Below the pieces are notes generated by a model. That model did not search any database, was not told the DNA's origin, and was given only the letters and a program-made list of their open reading frames with translations. From Bacillus_I endophytica_A (GTDB lineage Bacteria > Bacillota > Bacilli > Bacillales > Bacillaceae_H), in NCBI RefSeq assembly GCF_026790145.1, contig NZ_JALAMS010000028.1, positions 1-64,000 of the forward strand: a stretch of 64,000 bases of DNA, read 5' to 3'. The position numbers and the translations under genes are program-made. Numbering within the stretch: position 1 is the first letter of the stretch; each line of letters begins with the position of its first letter. This document shows positions 1-7,996 of the stretch, in pieces.

Positions 1-43
1 CAGTTTTCAAAGGTCAATCATTTCGTTTGTCGTTAACAGCGAC
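1..43 (-). other. rRNA operon leader, partial
   Basis: Transcribed leftwards from the two promoters at 50-172. The reverse strand contains GACCTTTGAAAACTG close to the window edge, the kind of leader sequence found before 16S rRNA in Bacillus. The 16S gene itself lies outside the window. ygxA next to an rRNA operon is also the B. subtilis arrangement. Confidence 0.75.
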
Positions 44-49
44 TTTTAC

Positions 50-78
50 ATCTTATCACTTCTTTCGAAGTGTGTCAA
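50..78 (-). promoter_or_regulatory. rRNA promoter P2 (sigma-A)
   Basis: On the reverse strand a perfect -35 TTGACA (73-78) and a -10 TAAGAT (50-55) are separated by exactly 17 nt. This is the downstream one of two tandem rRNA promoters. Confidence 0.85.
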
Positions 79-143
79 CAACTTTTTTAAAATAATTTTT
101 AACTCAATTTCCGTTTTGTGCTACCGTAGCAGCGACAAGTAAT

Positions 144-172
144 ACTATACCAAGATAAAAAAGAATCGTCAA
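144..172 (-). promoter_or_regulatory. rRNA promoter P1 (sigma-A)
   Basis: On the reverse strand -35 TTGACG (167-172) and -10 TATAGT (144-149) are 17 nt apart, about 94 nt upstream of P2. A/T-rich DNA lies upstream, as expected for a strong rRNA promoter. Confidence 0.8.
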
Positions 173-213
173 CAGTTATTTTCATTTTTTTTATATCTTT
201 TTAGAAATAAGGG

Positions 214-244
214 AGGGTCTTCTTGCTGAATGCTAGAAGACCCT
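214..244 (-). terminator. hairpin after ygxA
   Basis: Perfect 10-bp arms at 214-223 and 235-244 with an 11-nt loop lie just past the ygxA stop codon. The U-tract on the reverse strand is weak, so termination here is likely but not textbook. It would insulate ygxA from the rRNA promoters. Confidence 0.55.
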
Positions 245-251
245 ATCTATA

Positions 252-1118
252 TTATCTTGTTGTATAATATCTGTGATATATATTTTTCCCTTTTGTTTCT
301 TCTTCATAAATAAAGACAAGCTCTTTCTCAACAAGAAAATCTAACACAATTCCTAAGTCAATACTATAAGGAGCTATCTCTTCCTCTGTCATAAGCTGCT
401 GAAATGTCCATGGTTCCTGTTTTTGCTTCATTACGGATAAAAGATGTTTTGAACCTAAATCAATACGCTGATTTAATAAAAACTCACTCGCTAAGAAAAG
501 CAGTTCAAGACGTTTTTCAATTCCCTCTTTGCTTTCTACAAGCTCCTCGTACAATTTATAAACCTCAGGCTCAAGTTTCTTCACTTGACTCCATACCGTT
601 ACTTCTGGGTGAAATCCATGCTCTAGAACAGAAAGACGAGCTAAATGATGCAAAGCGTGAACCATATGATTAAAGGAATCTAAATGATTACCGCTTGTAA
701 AAAACGCTTTTCCTTCTATAAACCGACGAATAAGCTTCGCGAACTCAATTCCTATTTTTTTATAACGGTCATGGTAAGGAAATTCATCAAGCTGCTTTTT
801 TAAAGTTTCTAAGTACTCATTTCGATCAAAAAGGATTTGCCCATTAAAAATCCAGTCTACAACTCGACGATTGCTGCCGTTTGTTAACCAATCATAAAGC
901 TGTTCCTCTGTTACAGTATAAAGGGCAGCAGTTGTATTGTGACGATGATAGTGTTTAATAAAAAGCGGAACTTCAGCTTTTTTAACAATTACAACGAGCA
1001 ATGCATCTTGATTATCTGTCACAGGTAGACTTGACTTACTCTTTTCAATAAGCAAAACCCCTAATGTATCACGATTACTTGCTCTTTCCTGATAAATTGG
1101 GCGCAGTATATCTTCCAT
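252..1118 (-). CDS. ygxA: YgxA family nucleotidyltransferase-like protein
   Basis: Recognised as YgxA of Bacillus: an N-terminal nucleotidyltransferase-like region, a helical middle part and a C-terminal winged-helix-like segment. No catalytic role is established for the family. I chose the ATG at 1118 (protein starting MEDILRPIYQ) because GGAGG sits 9 nt upstream and the length, 288 residues, fits my memory of the family. The frame is open to 1244, but that start lacks a well-spaced ribosome site and would leave only 35 nt to the divergent ygzB. It lies between perR/ygzB and an rRNA operon, as in B. subtilis. The gene is probably monocistronic. Confidence 0.85.
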   Translation of the reverse strand: MEDILRPIYQERASNRDTLGVLLIEKSKSSLPVTDNQDALLVVIVKKAEVPLFIKHYHRHNTTAALYTVTEEQLYDWLTNGSNRRVVDWIFNGQILFDRNEYLETLKKQLDEFPYHDRYKKIGIEFAKLIRRFIEGKAFFTSGNHLDSFNHMVHALHHLARLSVLEHGFHPEVTVWSQVKKLEPEVYKLYEELVESKEGIEKRLELLFLASEFLLNQRIDLGSKHLLSVMKQKQEPWTFQQLMTEEEIAPYSIDLGIVLDFLVEKELVFIYEEETKGKNIYHRYYTTR

Positions 1119-1279
1119 ATCATAATTCCTCCAACATTTAAATTCCGTTTCACTTTGAAGGGAACTTCGGTATTCTTCTTCTTTCGACAGCCATTGTCGA
1201 AATCCTCTTCTATTAGACGATAATTCATGAGAAAAATGTGCCATTTCCTATGGTATGATAAGGAAAAGGGAGGGCTTTC

Positions 1280-1636
1280 ATGGCTACTAAATATTCGAGT
1301 AAAATTAATAAAATTCGCACTTTCGCTTTAAGTCTTGTGTTTATTGGTTTTATCGTTATGTATGTGGGGATTTTCTTTAGAGAATCAATGCTACTAATGA
1401 CCCTTTTTATGCTTCTTGGTCTTTTATGTATTGTTGGCAGCACTGTTGTTTATTTTTGGATTGGGATGCTTTCTACTAAAGCCGTCCAAGTTGTATGCCC
1501 TGAATGCAAAAAGTATACAAAAGTATTAGGTCGTGTAGACATGTGTATGTATTGTAGAGAGCCGCTTACACTTGATCCTGCCCTAGAAGGAAAAGAATTC
1601 AATGAGAAATATAATAGAAAGAAAAAAGAAAGCTGA
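1280..1636 (+). CDS. ygzB: YgzB, small membrane protein with zinc ribbon
   Basis: A 118-residue UPF0295 (YgzB) family protein. Two hydrophobic segments (about residues 15-35 and 38-62) form a membrane hairpin. They are followed by a cytoplasmic or peripheral CPEC...CMYC motif that looks like a four-cysteine zinc ribbon, then a charged tail. GGGAGG precedes the ATG. The gene is divergent from ygxA and convergent with perR, sharing a bidirectional terminator with it, exactly as in B. subtilis. Its function is unknown. The pairing with perR is positional and does not prove shared regulation. Confidence 0.88.
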   Translation: MATKYSSKINKIRTFALSLVFIGFIVMYVGIFFRESMLLMTLFMLLGLLCIVGSTVVYFWIGMLSTKAVQVVCPECKKYTKVLGRVDMCMYCREPLTLDPALEGKEFNEKYNRKKKES

Positions 1637-1670
1637 TCATTTCGTACGATCAGCTTTCGACTGTTTTTTT
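1629..1670. terminator. bidirectional terminator, ygzB/perR
   Basis: Perfect 10-bp arms at 1629-1638 and 1648-1657 carry a U-tract on both strands (1664-1670 forward, the A-rich 1621-1630 for reverse). It overlaps the end of both convergent genes. Confidence 0.85.
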
Positions 1671-2105
1671 ATCTTTTGCACATTCTGGACATGTTCCATA
1701 TATCTCTAAACGATGATGACTAACTTCAAAATTTGTAATATGCGCAGCAAGCGCTTCTACTTCATTCAAAGCTGGGTAATGAAAATCAACAATTTTCCCA
1801 CAATCATTACAAATAACATGATAATGCTGAGTTGTTACGTAATCAAATCGACTTGAAGAGTCGCCGTATGTTAATTCTTTAACGATTCCTGCTTCACGAA
1901 AAACGCGGAGATTGTTATAAACCGTTGCAACACTCATATTAGGAAACTTACCTTCTAATGCTTTGTAAATTTCATCTGCAGTAGGGTGAGACATAGAATT
2001 AATTAGGTACTCTAAAATCGCATGACGTTGCGGTGTAATCCGAACCCCAGTACCCTTAAGTACATCCAAAGCCTCTTTTAAATCGTCTGTTGTTGCCACC
2101 GCCAT
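1650..2105 (-). CDS. perR: PerR, peroxide-sensing Fur-family repressor
   Basis: PerR represses the peroxide stress regulon. It senses hydrogen peroxide by iron-catalysed oxidation of histidines at its regulatory metal site. The protein is very close to B. subtilis PerR: the N-terminal winged helix (GVRITPQRHAILEYL, then SVATVYNNLRVF) is followed by the dimerisation domain with the HYH metal ligands and two CxxC pairs (CNDC, CPEC) for structural zinc. I start it at 2105 (MAVATTDDL). The in-frame extension to 2159 crosses the promoter and the Per box and is not plausible. The Per box at 2134-2148 indicates autoregulation. Confidence 0.95.
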   Translation of the reverse strand: MAVATTDDLKEALDVLKGTGVRITPQRHAILEYLINSMSHPTADEIYKALEGKFPNMSVATVYNNLRVFREAGIVKELTYGDSSSRFDYVTTQHYHVICNDCGKIVDFHYPALNEVEALAAHITNFEVSHHRLEIYGTCPECAKDKKTVES

Positions 2106-2133
2106 GCACCTCTCTTCTAAAAAAGTTCTTACT

Positions 2134-2148
2134 TTATAATGTTTATAA
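2134..2148. promoter_or_regulatory. Per box (PerR operator) of perR
   Basis: TTATAATGTTTATAA matches the B. subtilis Per-box consensus TTATAATnATTATAA at 13 of 14 defined positions. It lies immediately downstream of the -10 element, so bound PerR would block its own transcription. Confidence 0.85.
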
Positions 2149-2150
2149 TT

Positions 2151-2180
2151 AGTGTACATCCGCTAAGCTTGTTTTGTCAA
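2151..2180 (-). promoter_or_regulatory. perR promoter (sigma-A)
   Basis: The reverse strand has TTGACA (2175-2180), an 18-nt spacer and TACACT (2151-2156), the latter directly abutting the Per box. Confidence 0.65.
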
Positions 2181-2245
2181 CTTCTGGCCTTTTGAAATCC
2201 ATTGTTTCTCTTTCTATTTTATCCTACTTTTTCTTATTATACGAC

Positions 2246-2282
2246 AAAAAAAGAGGCACAGAGCATTTCATGCTTTGTGCCT
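2246..2282 (-). terminator. terminator of the M29 aminopeptidase gene
   Basis: Twelve-nt arms at 2254-2265 and 2271-2282 (one mispair) are followed on the reverse strand by seven U (2246-2252). It lies 86 nt after the stop codon. Confidence 0.75.
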
Positions 2283-2367
2283 TCTACTATTATTTACCTG
2301 AGGAGGTATTCTTCATGTTTTTATTATATGAAGGAATCTCTCATTTGTTCATAGACAAATGCCGATT

Positions 2368-3477
2368 TTATAGAAGGTTTTCTCTATTTAAGCCTTTTAA
2401 TTCTTCTAATACAAATTCGCCATCTTTACGAATTAAAACATCATCAAAGTAAATCTCGCCTCCGCCGTACTCAGGTCGCTGGATAAGAACCATATCCCAG
2501 TGAATTGCTGAACGGTTTCCGTTGTCCGCTTCTTCATAGGCTTCTCCCGGAGTAAAATGAAGACTTCCACCAATTTTCTCATCAAATAAAATATCTCCCA
2601 TTGGCTCTTGAATAAGAGGGTGAACGCCAATGGCAAATTCTCCAACATAGCGAGATCCTTCGTCTGTATCTAAAATGTCATTCAGTTTCTCTGTTTTATC
2701 CGCTTCTGCTTTTACAATTTTTCCGCTTTCAAATGTAAGTGAGACATCTGTAAACGTTGTTCCACGGTATGGACAAGGTGTATTGAATGTAATCGTTCCA
2801 TTAACAGAGTCTCTGATAGGAGCTGTAAAGACTTCCCCATCTGGCACATTTGCTTCTCCAGCACACATAATTGCTTCTATTCCTTTAATTGAAAAAGATA
2901 AATCAGTCCCTTTGCCAACTAATCGTACTCTATCCGTTCTTTCCATTAACTCTTTTAAAGGTTTCATTGCTTCATACATTTTACTGTAGTCAATTGTACA
3001 AACATCAAGTAGATAATCTTCAAAGCGTGATGTGCTCATACCTGCTTTTTGAGCGAGCGCTTTTGTTGGATAATTTAAAAGCGTCCATCTTCTATTGTTT
3101 ATGTAAAATTGTTGAACAGGCTTCATTACCTCTCCACGAATTCGATGTTTCTCAGAAGGTACTTCCGCTAATTCTGCATCGTTCTCTTCTCCAATAACAG
3201 CAATAACACAGTCTACATCTTTATATTTTTGCATTTCCCAAGCAGCACTTGTTTCAAGCTGTGTTTTTTCATATCCCATTGCAATATGCTTTGAAATCTC
3301 ATCATCTAAAATATCCACATAAGGGTAAGCACCAGCTTTATAAATCTCATCAATTAATTCTAGGACAAGTGGGCGTGCAATAAGATGTGCTTTAATTAAT
3401 ACCCTCTCTCCTTCTTTCACCTTAATAGAATGATGTGTGAGCAAACTTGCTAATGTGCTAATGCGTGAATCTCTCAT
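2368..3477 (-). CDS. M29-family leucyl aminopeptidase (AmpS/PepS type)
   Basis: A cytoplasmic metallo-aminopeptidase of peptidase family M29 that removes N-terminal residues from peptides. It has 369 residues, the usual 370-410 range. The C-terminal half carries the family signature: acidic ligands in GEANVPDGEVFTAP and SRYVGEFAIG, then histidines and aspartate in GSLHFTPG and SAIHWDM, which bind the two metals. A strong AAGGGGGAG lies ahead of the ATG. It has its own terminator and sits downstream of the symporter gene across a terminator-like hairpin, so it is probably a separate unit. It resembles AmpS of B. subtilis, but the chromosomal position differs, so I leave the symbol blank. Confidence 0.88.
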   Translation of the reverse strand: MRDSRISTLASLLTHHSIKVKEGERVLIKAHLIARPLVLELIDEIYKAGAYPYVDILDDEISKHIAMGYEKTQLETSAAWEMQKYKDVDCVIAVIGEENDAELAEVPSEKHRIRGEVMKPVQQFYINNRRWTLLNYPTKALAQKAGMSTSRFEDYLLDVCTIDYSKMYEAMKPLKELMERTDRVRLVGKGTDLSFSIKGIEAIMCAGEANVPDGEVFTAPIRDSVNGTITFNTPCPYRGTTFTDVSLTFESGKIVKAEADKTEKLNDILDTDEGSRYVGEFAIGVHPLIQEPMGDILFDEKIGGSLHFTPGEAYEEADNGNRSAIHWDMVLIQRPEYGGGEIYFDDVLIRKDGEFVLEELKGLNRENLL

Positions 3478-3541
3478 CTTAAACTCCCCCTTTACGTTTC
3501 CATATTAATGTAACATACTTAGAATCGCTTGAAAAAGAAAA

Positions 3542-3563
3542 GCCCCCTAATGAGCAAGAGGGC
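3542..3563 (-). terminator. terminator of the symporter gene
   Basis: A 6-bp G+C-rich stem (3542-3547 with 3558-3563, one G-U pair) ends in a short U-rich tail on the reverse strand, five nt after the stop codon. Confidence 0.6.
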
Positions 3564-3568
3564 GTTAC

Positions 3569-5338
3569 TCATGAAGATATTGTTTTAGCAGAACTCGTCG
3601 TCTTCTCTATATAGGAACCATATTTCTTATTCCACTTTTTCACTGACAAAATCGCAATACTTATCGTTACAATTGATAACAAACCTAAACTCGGCCAAAA
3701 GTAAGGAGAAACATACCCCTGTTTATATGCTAGTCCAATTGGTGAGAACACAAGATAAAAAACAAATACAAATCCGATTAAAACAACAGAAGTAAATAAG
3801 GAGTATTTCCATGGTTTCATATCCACTTTAGGTCTTGGTGTGAACTTCCATGCTTCTTTCCTCGGTGATATTCGACTTATAGCAAGCATCATCACAATCT
3901 CTGTAAAGAACAAAATTCCATAAACATGAATGTAATTAATATTAATAGGAATACCAAACAATTGATTCATTCCCCAAATCAACATGTAGTATGTGATAAC
4001 ATGAAAAATAATAACCACTTTCGCAGCTACCGCAGGAACTTTTCGCGCAAAAATTCCAACAAGAACAACAGCAATGATCGGAATATTAAAGAAACCTGTA
4101 AAACGACGGATTAACTCCCAAAGGCCATCTGGAGCATACATTAACAAGGGGGCAATACAAAAGCTTGCAATTGCTAAAACACCGCTAAACCATTTGCTTA
4201 AATCTAAAAGTTTTCGATCAGACAAAGTTGGCTTTAATGGCTGAATAACATCTAGCGCAAACATTGTTGCTGCTGAGTTAATTAAGGCATTAAAGGTACT
4301 AAATACGGCACCGAGAAGCACAACAAGAAAGAATCCTTGTAAATACCAAGGTAGCGTATTAGCTACAAGCGTTGGAAAAGCAAGATCAACAGATTGCAAT
4401 CCACCTCCATACATATGAAAGGCAATAACTCCTGGGACCATCATGAATATAGGAACAAGCAGTTTAAAAAAACCTGTATATAATACGCCTTTTTGTCCTT
4501 CTGCTAAATTAGCTGCACCAAGCGTACGCTGAATGGCATATTGATTTGTTCCCCAATAAAAAAGATTTGCCCAGATCATCCCGGTGAAAATCGTTAGAAA
4601 CGGAACAGAGTCTGTACTTGATCCAACTGCATTAAGTTTTTCTGTATGATTTGTTGAAACAATATGAGCTCCCTCACCTATACTTCCATCTCCAAGCTGA
4701 TAGAGACCAATAATCGGTATGAGTGTACATACAATAATAAGACCAATGCCAATAAATGTATCTGATACCGCAATAGCTTTCATTCCGCCAAATATCGCAA
4801 AAACAGCGCCAAGCAGGCCAATAATCCATACCATAACCCAGATAGACTGCGAATATGAGATATCAAGTAGAGCGGGAACATCAAACATTTTCAATACGGC
4901 AAGAGCCCCGGAGTATAGAGTAGAGGGAATGGTGACAAGCACATACCCAAGCATAAATAAAAGAACAACAAGGCGCCTTACTCCTTCATCATAGCGATCT
5001 CTCAGGAATTGAGGCAGCGTTGTAAAAGCTCCTCCAAGATAACGAGGAAGAAGAAGCAAAGCCATAATAACAATCGGAAAAACGGCTGTGACTTCCCATG
5101 CCATGTTCGTCATGTTTGTTCCATATGATTGACCGTTTAATCCAACCATTTGCTCTGCTGACAAGTTCGTTAGGATAAGAGCTCCAGCAATAAATCCTCC
5201 TGACATTCCTCTGCCAGCTAGAAAGTAACCTTCTGTAGTTGAATTTGATCCTTTTGTTTTCTTATACGTCCATATTCCTAAAAGGAGGACAAAAAATAGG
5301 CAAGACAATAAAGTAAATAACATATTTTGATTCTCCAT
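3569..5338 (-). CDS. Sodium:solute symporter (SSS/SLC5 family)
   Basis: A multi-pass inner-membrane transporter of 589 residues with about 14 predicted helices, typical of SGLT-like members of the sodium/solute symporter family. Family features include TTEGYFLAGRGMSGG after the first helix and the N-terminal NLSAEQMVGLNGQSY segment. Substrates in the family range from sugars to carboxylates and vitamins, and the sequence alone does not settle it. It starts 21 nt after ssuD and is very likely cotranscribed with it, which suggests (inference only) uptake of a sulfur-containing organic acid or a related compound. GGGGAG precedes the ATG. Confidence 0.82.
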   Translation of the reverse strand: MENQNMLFTLLSCLFFVLLLGIWTYKKTKGSNSTTEGYFLAGRGMSGGFIAGALILTNLSAEQMVGLNGQSYGTNMTNMAWEVTAVFPIVIMALLLLPRYLGGAFTTLPQFLRDRYDEGVRRLVVLLFMLGYVLVTIPSTLYSGALAVLKMFDVPALLDISYSQSIWVMVWIIGLLGAVFAIFGGMKAIAVSDTFIGIGLIIVCTLIPIIGLYQLGDGSIGEGAHIVSTNHTEKLNAVGSSTDSVPFLTIFTGMIWANLFYWGTNQYAIQRTLGAANLAEGQKGVLYTGFFKLLVPIFMMVPGVIAFHMYGGGLQSVDLAFPTLVANTLPWYLQGFFLVVLLGAVFSTFNALINSAATMFALDVIQPLKPTLSDRKLLDLSKWFSGVLAIASFCIAPLLMYAPDGLWELIRRFTGFFNIPIIAVVLVGIFARKVPAVAAKVVIIFHVITYYMLIWGMNQLFGIPININYIHVYGILFFTEIVMMLAISRISPRKEAWKFTPRPKVDMKPWKYSLFTSVVLIGFVFVFYLVFSPIGLAYKQGYVSPYFWPSLGLLSIVTISIAILSVKKWNKKYGSYIEKTTSSAKTISS

Positions 5339-5359
5339 ATCTCCCCTGCTCCCTGTCGC

Positions 5360-6490
5360 TTAATTTTTAGTAGGTTTTACGTCGTCAGCAATCATAACTC
5401 CAAGAGAAGCTATAGCTTTTGTAGCTTGCTCTTCATGTTCTTCTAATTGTAGGTGCGGGAAAAGAAGTTCAGCTACACGGTACGATTCCTCTAAGTGCGG
5501 ATATCCCGACAAAATAAATGTATCAATCCCTGCTTCTTCGTATTCCTTCATACGCTCTGCCACTGTTTTAGCATCTCCAACAAGCGCTGTACCAGCACCA
5601 GCCCGGACAAGACCTATTCCACTCCAAAGGTTAGGGCGAATTTCAAGGCCATTTCGATCTCCACTATAAAGAGCAAGCATACGACGTTGCCCCTCTGAAT
5701 CATGACGCCCCATTTCTTGGCGGGCTTTTTCAATAAGCGCCTCATCAACATATTGAATAAGTTCATTTGCTGATTTCCATGCTTCATCTGCTGTCTCACG
5801 CACAATCATATGAAGTCGAATCCCAAACTTAACGGTTCTTCCTTGCTCCGCTGCTAGAGCTTTCACTTTTTCTACTTTTTCTCTCACATGTTCAACAGGC
5901 TCTCCCCAAGTTAAATAAACATCTGCAAACTTTGCAGCAATAGGAAGGGCTTTGCTTGATGATCCTCCAAAGTAAATCGGAGGATAAGGAGATTGAATAG
6001 GTGGATAAACAAGTCTACCTCCGTTAATTGTAATATGCTCTCCTGAAAAGTCTGATTTTCCGTCTCTCATTAAAGATGTCCAAATATGTAGAAACTCTCG
6101 TGTTAGTTCATATCGCTCTTCATGCTTCACTTGAAGCGCATCTCCAATTTGTTCAGAAGGATTTCCGCCTGACACAATGTTAATTAAAAGACGACCGTTC
6201 GAAAATCGATCAAATGTCGCAGCCATCCGGGCTGCAACTGCTGGCGACATAAGGCCTGGTCTCAAAGCAACTAAAAATTTCATCCTCGATGTTTCACTGA
6301 GCAAAGAAGAGGCTGTTACCCATGCATCTTCACAAGACCTCCCCGTTGGCAGCAATGCTCCATGATAGCCAAGTGTATCAATAGCTCGCGCAAGCTGTTT
6401 TAAATAATCAAAGCTCGTCTCACGGCCACCTTTTGATGTTCCTAAATAGCGACCGTCTCCTGATGTTGGAATGAACCAAAACACTTTCAT
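5360..6490 (-). CDS. ssuD: SsuD, FMNH2-dependent alkanesulfonate monooxygenase
   Basis: SsuD cleaves alkanesulfonates to aldehyde and sulfite using reduced flavin and oxygen, freeing sulfur during sulfate limitation. The 376 residues match the family length. Luciferase-like (beta/alpha)8 features are visible: TSGDGRYLGT near the N terminus, ALRPGLMSPAVAARMAATFD, SNGRLLINIVSGG, and the VRAGAGTALVGDAKTVAERM segment. In B. subtilis the gene follows ssuBAC. Here no ABC importer or flavin reductase gene is adjacent, and the next gene is a sodium symporter. A promoter at 6608-6636 and a hairpin-bearing leader precede it. Confidence 0.93.
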   Translation of the reverse strand: MKVFWFIPTSGDGRYLGTSKGGRETSFDYLKQLARAIDTLGYHGALLPTGRSCEDAWVTASSLLSETSRMKFLVALRPGLMSPAVAARMAATFDRFSNGRLLINIVSGGNPSEQIGDALQVKHEERYELTREFLHIWTSLMRDGKSDFSGEHITINGGRLVYPPIQSPYPPIYFGGSSSKALPIAAKFADVYLTWGEPVEHVREKVEKVKALAAEQGRTVKFGIRLHMIVRETADEAWKSANELIQYVDEALIEKARQEMGRHDSEGQRRMLALYSGDRNGLEIRPNLWSGIGLVRAGAGTALVGDAKTVAERMKEYEEAGIDTFILSGYPHLEESYRVAELLFPHLQLEEHEEQATKAIASLGVMIADDVKPTKN

Positions 6491-6531
6491 CTCCCTATTT
6501 CCTCCCTACCTCTTTGTTTATAGAAAACAAG

Positions 6532-6581
6532 AAAGCTCATTCTTAATATGCAAAATGGATGCAGATGAAGAAGTGAGCTTT
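6532..6581. repeat. leader hairpin upstream of ssuD
   Basis: Arms at 6532-6544 and 6568-6581 pair over 13 bp with one bulged base and enclose 23 nt. It falls inside the 5' untranslated RNA of ssuD, between promoter and start codon, and could be an attenuator or an mRNA stabiliser. No U-tract makes it a clear terminator. Confidence 0.5.
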
Positions 6582-6600
6582 AGCATTGATGAAGATGTAT
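6553..6600 (+). pseudogene. fragment resembling the RecX N terminus
   Basis: The forward strand reads DADEEVSFSIDEDVLTKYY. This closely parallels residues 25-40 of the intact RecX encoded at 26514-27329 (GEEYAFSVDEYVLTTF): EE, FS, DE and VLT are identical and several other residues are conservative. The frame continues to a stop at 6662 without further RecX similarity, and there is no start or ribosome site. It is most likely a decayed remnant or a chance match. It overlaps the ssuD leader on the other strand. Confidence 0.3.
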
Positions 6601-6607
6601 TAACGAA

Positions 6608-6636
6608 ATATTATCACTATTCAAACTATATATCAA
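6608..6636 (-). promoter_or_regulatory. ssuD promoter (sigma-A)
   Basis: The reverse strand has TTGATA (6631-6636), 17 nt, then TAATAT (6608-6613). It leaves an untranslated leader of roughly 110 nt before the ssuD start. Confidence 0.6.
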
Positions 6637-6660
6637 TTTCAAACGTGTTTAAAAAAAAAT

Positions 6661-6687
6661 AAAAACCACTGATTCACAGTGGTTTTT
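6661..6687 (-). terminator. terminator of bcp
   Basis: Perfect 11-bp arms at 6661-6671 and 6677-6687 have a 5-nt loop, with a long U-tract on the reverse strand (the A-run at 6651-6665). Confidence 0.85.
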
Positions 6688-6692
6688 ATTTT

Positions 6693-7157
6693 TTATTGCT
6701 CTTTAATAAATTGAAGGGCTTCTTCAACATGACCTGCAACACGAACTTTGCGCCATTCTTTTAAAAGCTCCCCCTCTTTATTAATAACAAACGTAGATCG
6801 TTCAATTCCCATATATTCTTTACCAAAGTTTTTCTTTAACTTCCATACGTCATAAAGTTCAGCAACTTTATGTTCCTCATCTGCTAGAAGTAAAAATGGA
6901 AGATCATGCTTATCAATAAATTTCTGATGACGTGCAACCGGATCAGGACTAATACCTAAAATTACAGCATCAAGCTCTTTAAAACTTTCATGCTGATCGC
7001 GGAAATCACAAGCTTCTGTTGTACATCCTGGAGTCATATCTTTTGGATAAAAATAAAGAACAACGAATTTCCCTTCAAAATCAGAAAGCTTAACTTCTTC
7101 TCCAGTATTTGAAGGTAGTGAAAACTCAGGTGCTTTTTCTCCTAAATTTAATGTCAT
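6693..7157 (-). CDS. bcp: Bcp/YgaF, thioredoxin-dependent thiol peroxidase
   Basis: A cytoplasmic peroxiredoxin of the BCP/PrxQ type that reduces hydrogen and organic peroxides with thioredoxin as donor. Its 154 residues match the usual length. Peroxidatic Cys45 sits in PKDMTPGCTTEAC and the probable resolving Cys50 is five residues on, the hallmark of atypical 2-Cys BCP enzymes. The R in IERSTFVI completes the active site. GGAGG lies 9 nt before the ATG. As ygaF in B. subtilis it lies between gsaB and perR. Here three ABC-transporter genes separate it from hemL. Confidence 0.93.
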   Translation of the reverse strand: MTLNLGEKAPEFSLPSNTGEEVKLSDFEGKFVVLYFYPKDMTPGCTTEACDFRDQHESFKELDAVILGISPDPVARHQKFIDKHDLPFLLLADEEHKVAELYDVWKLKKNFGKEYMGIERSTFVINKEGELLKEWRKVRVAGHVEEALQFIKEQ

Positions 7158-7204
7158 AAAAAAAGACCTCCTAAACTTATTTTTTATACTATAGCATACT
7201 TCAG

Positions 7205-7990
7205 TTAGTTTCCTGCTCCTCTATATCTTTTTACACCTGTATTCCATAAAACAATAGACAAAATAAAGAAAGCTAAGCCAACAACAGGCGTTAAAAACGA
7301 ATACCAATACCATTCTTCTCGTTTTAAGAAGTATGCAGCAGGATAAACACCAACAAATGCAAACGGCAAAATCCATGTAAGTATGTAACGGATAACGTTG
7401 TTATAAATATCTACAGGATAACGTCCATAGTTTCCGATATTATACATTGTTGGCATAATAGAGGTTCTAGCATCAGACCAGAAGCCAATTGTAGCTAGTG
7501 AAATAAAGATACCTCCATAAACAAGAGCTCCCCCAATGACAAATAGCAGAAATATAAATGGATCATACCAATGAAACGGAAGATCAAGAAGCGATCCTGC
7601 ATAAATCATAACCGCTAAACCTGTTACGGCTCCAAAGAGAGATTCCAGTTCAATGCGTTCTAATATAACTTGAAAAAGGCTATGGATAGGTCTCGTTAAA
7701 ATCCGATCCATTTCTCCTTTTACAATGTATCGTTCATTGAAGTCCCAAATGTTAAAAAAGGTAGAGAAAATAGCAAATGGGACAAGGAAAAATCCGTATA
7801 TAAAAATAATTTCATCTCGTGACCAGCCATGTAAAAGCTGTGTATGACCAAACACAACGAGAATAAATACTAAGTTAACGGTTTGAAACAACAAGTCAGA
7901 TAAAATTTCAACTAACAAATCCGAGCGATATTGAAGCCTTGTTTTCATATATTGACCGATATATTGAAAAAATATTGAGAAGTAAAACAT
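7205..7990 (-). CDS. ABC-2 type exporter permease
   Basis: An integral membrane subunit of 261 residues with about six helices, belonging to the ABC-2 permease group formerly called DUF990. Third gene of a three-gene transporter operon (ATPase, permease, permease). The residues DRILTRPIHSLFQVI in the cytoplasmic loop resemble the coupling segment seen in this group. The two permeases would form a heterodimer with the ATPase encoded upstream. The substrate is unknown; relatives export lipids, antibiotics or other hydrophobic molecules. It is six nt from the preceding gene, so translation is probably coupled. Confidence 0.82.
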   Translation of the reverse strand: MFYFSIFFQYIGQYMKTRLQYRSDLLVEILSDLLFQTVNLVFILVVFGHTQLLHGWSRDEIIFIYGFFLVPFAIFSTFFNIWDFNERYIVKGEMDRILTRPIHSLFQVILERIELESLFGAVTGLAVMIYAGSLLDLPFHWYDPFIFLLFVIGGALVYGGIFISLATIGFWSDARTSIMPTMYNIGNYGRYPVDIYNNVIRYILTWILPFAFVGVYPAAYFLKREEWYWYSFLTPVVGLAFFILSIVLWNTGVKRYRGAGN

Positions 7991-7996
7991 TTTTCT

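Noticed and set aside
404..673. A 90-codon forward frame within ygxA
   Set aside because: It is the opposite-strand shadow of ygxA with no ribosome site or family resemblance.
3926..4114. Forward frame antisense to the symporter gene
   Set aside because: Opposite-strand shadow of a long membrane-protein gene, biased composition and no start signal.
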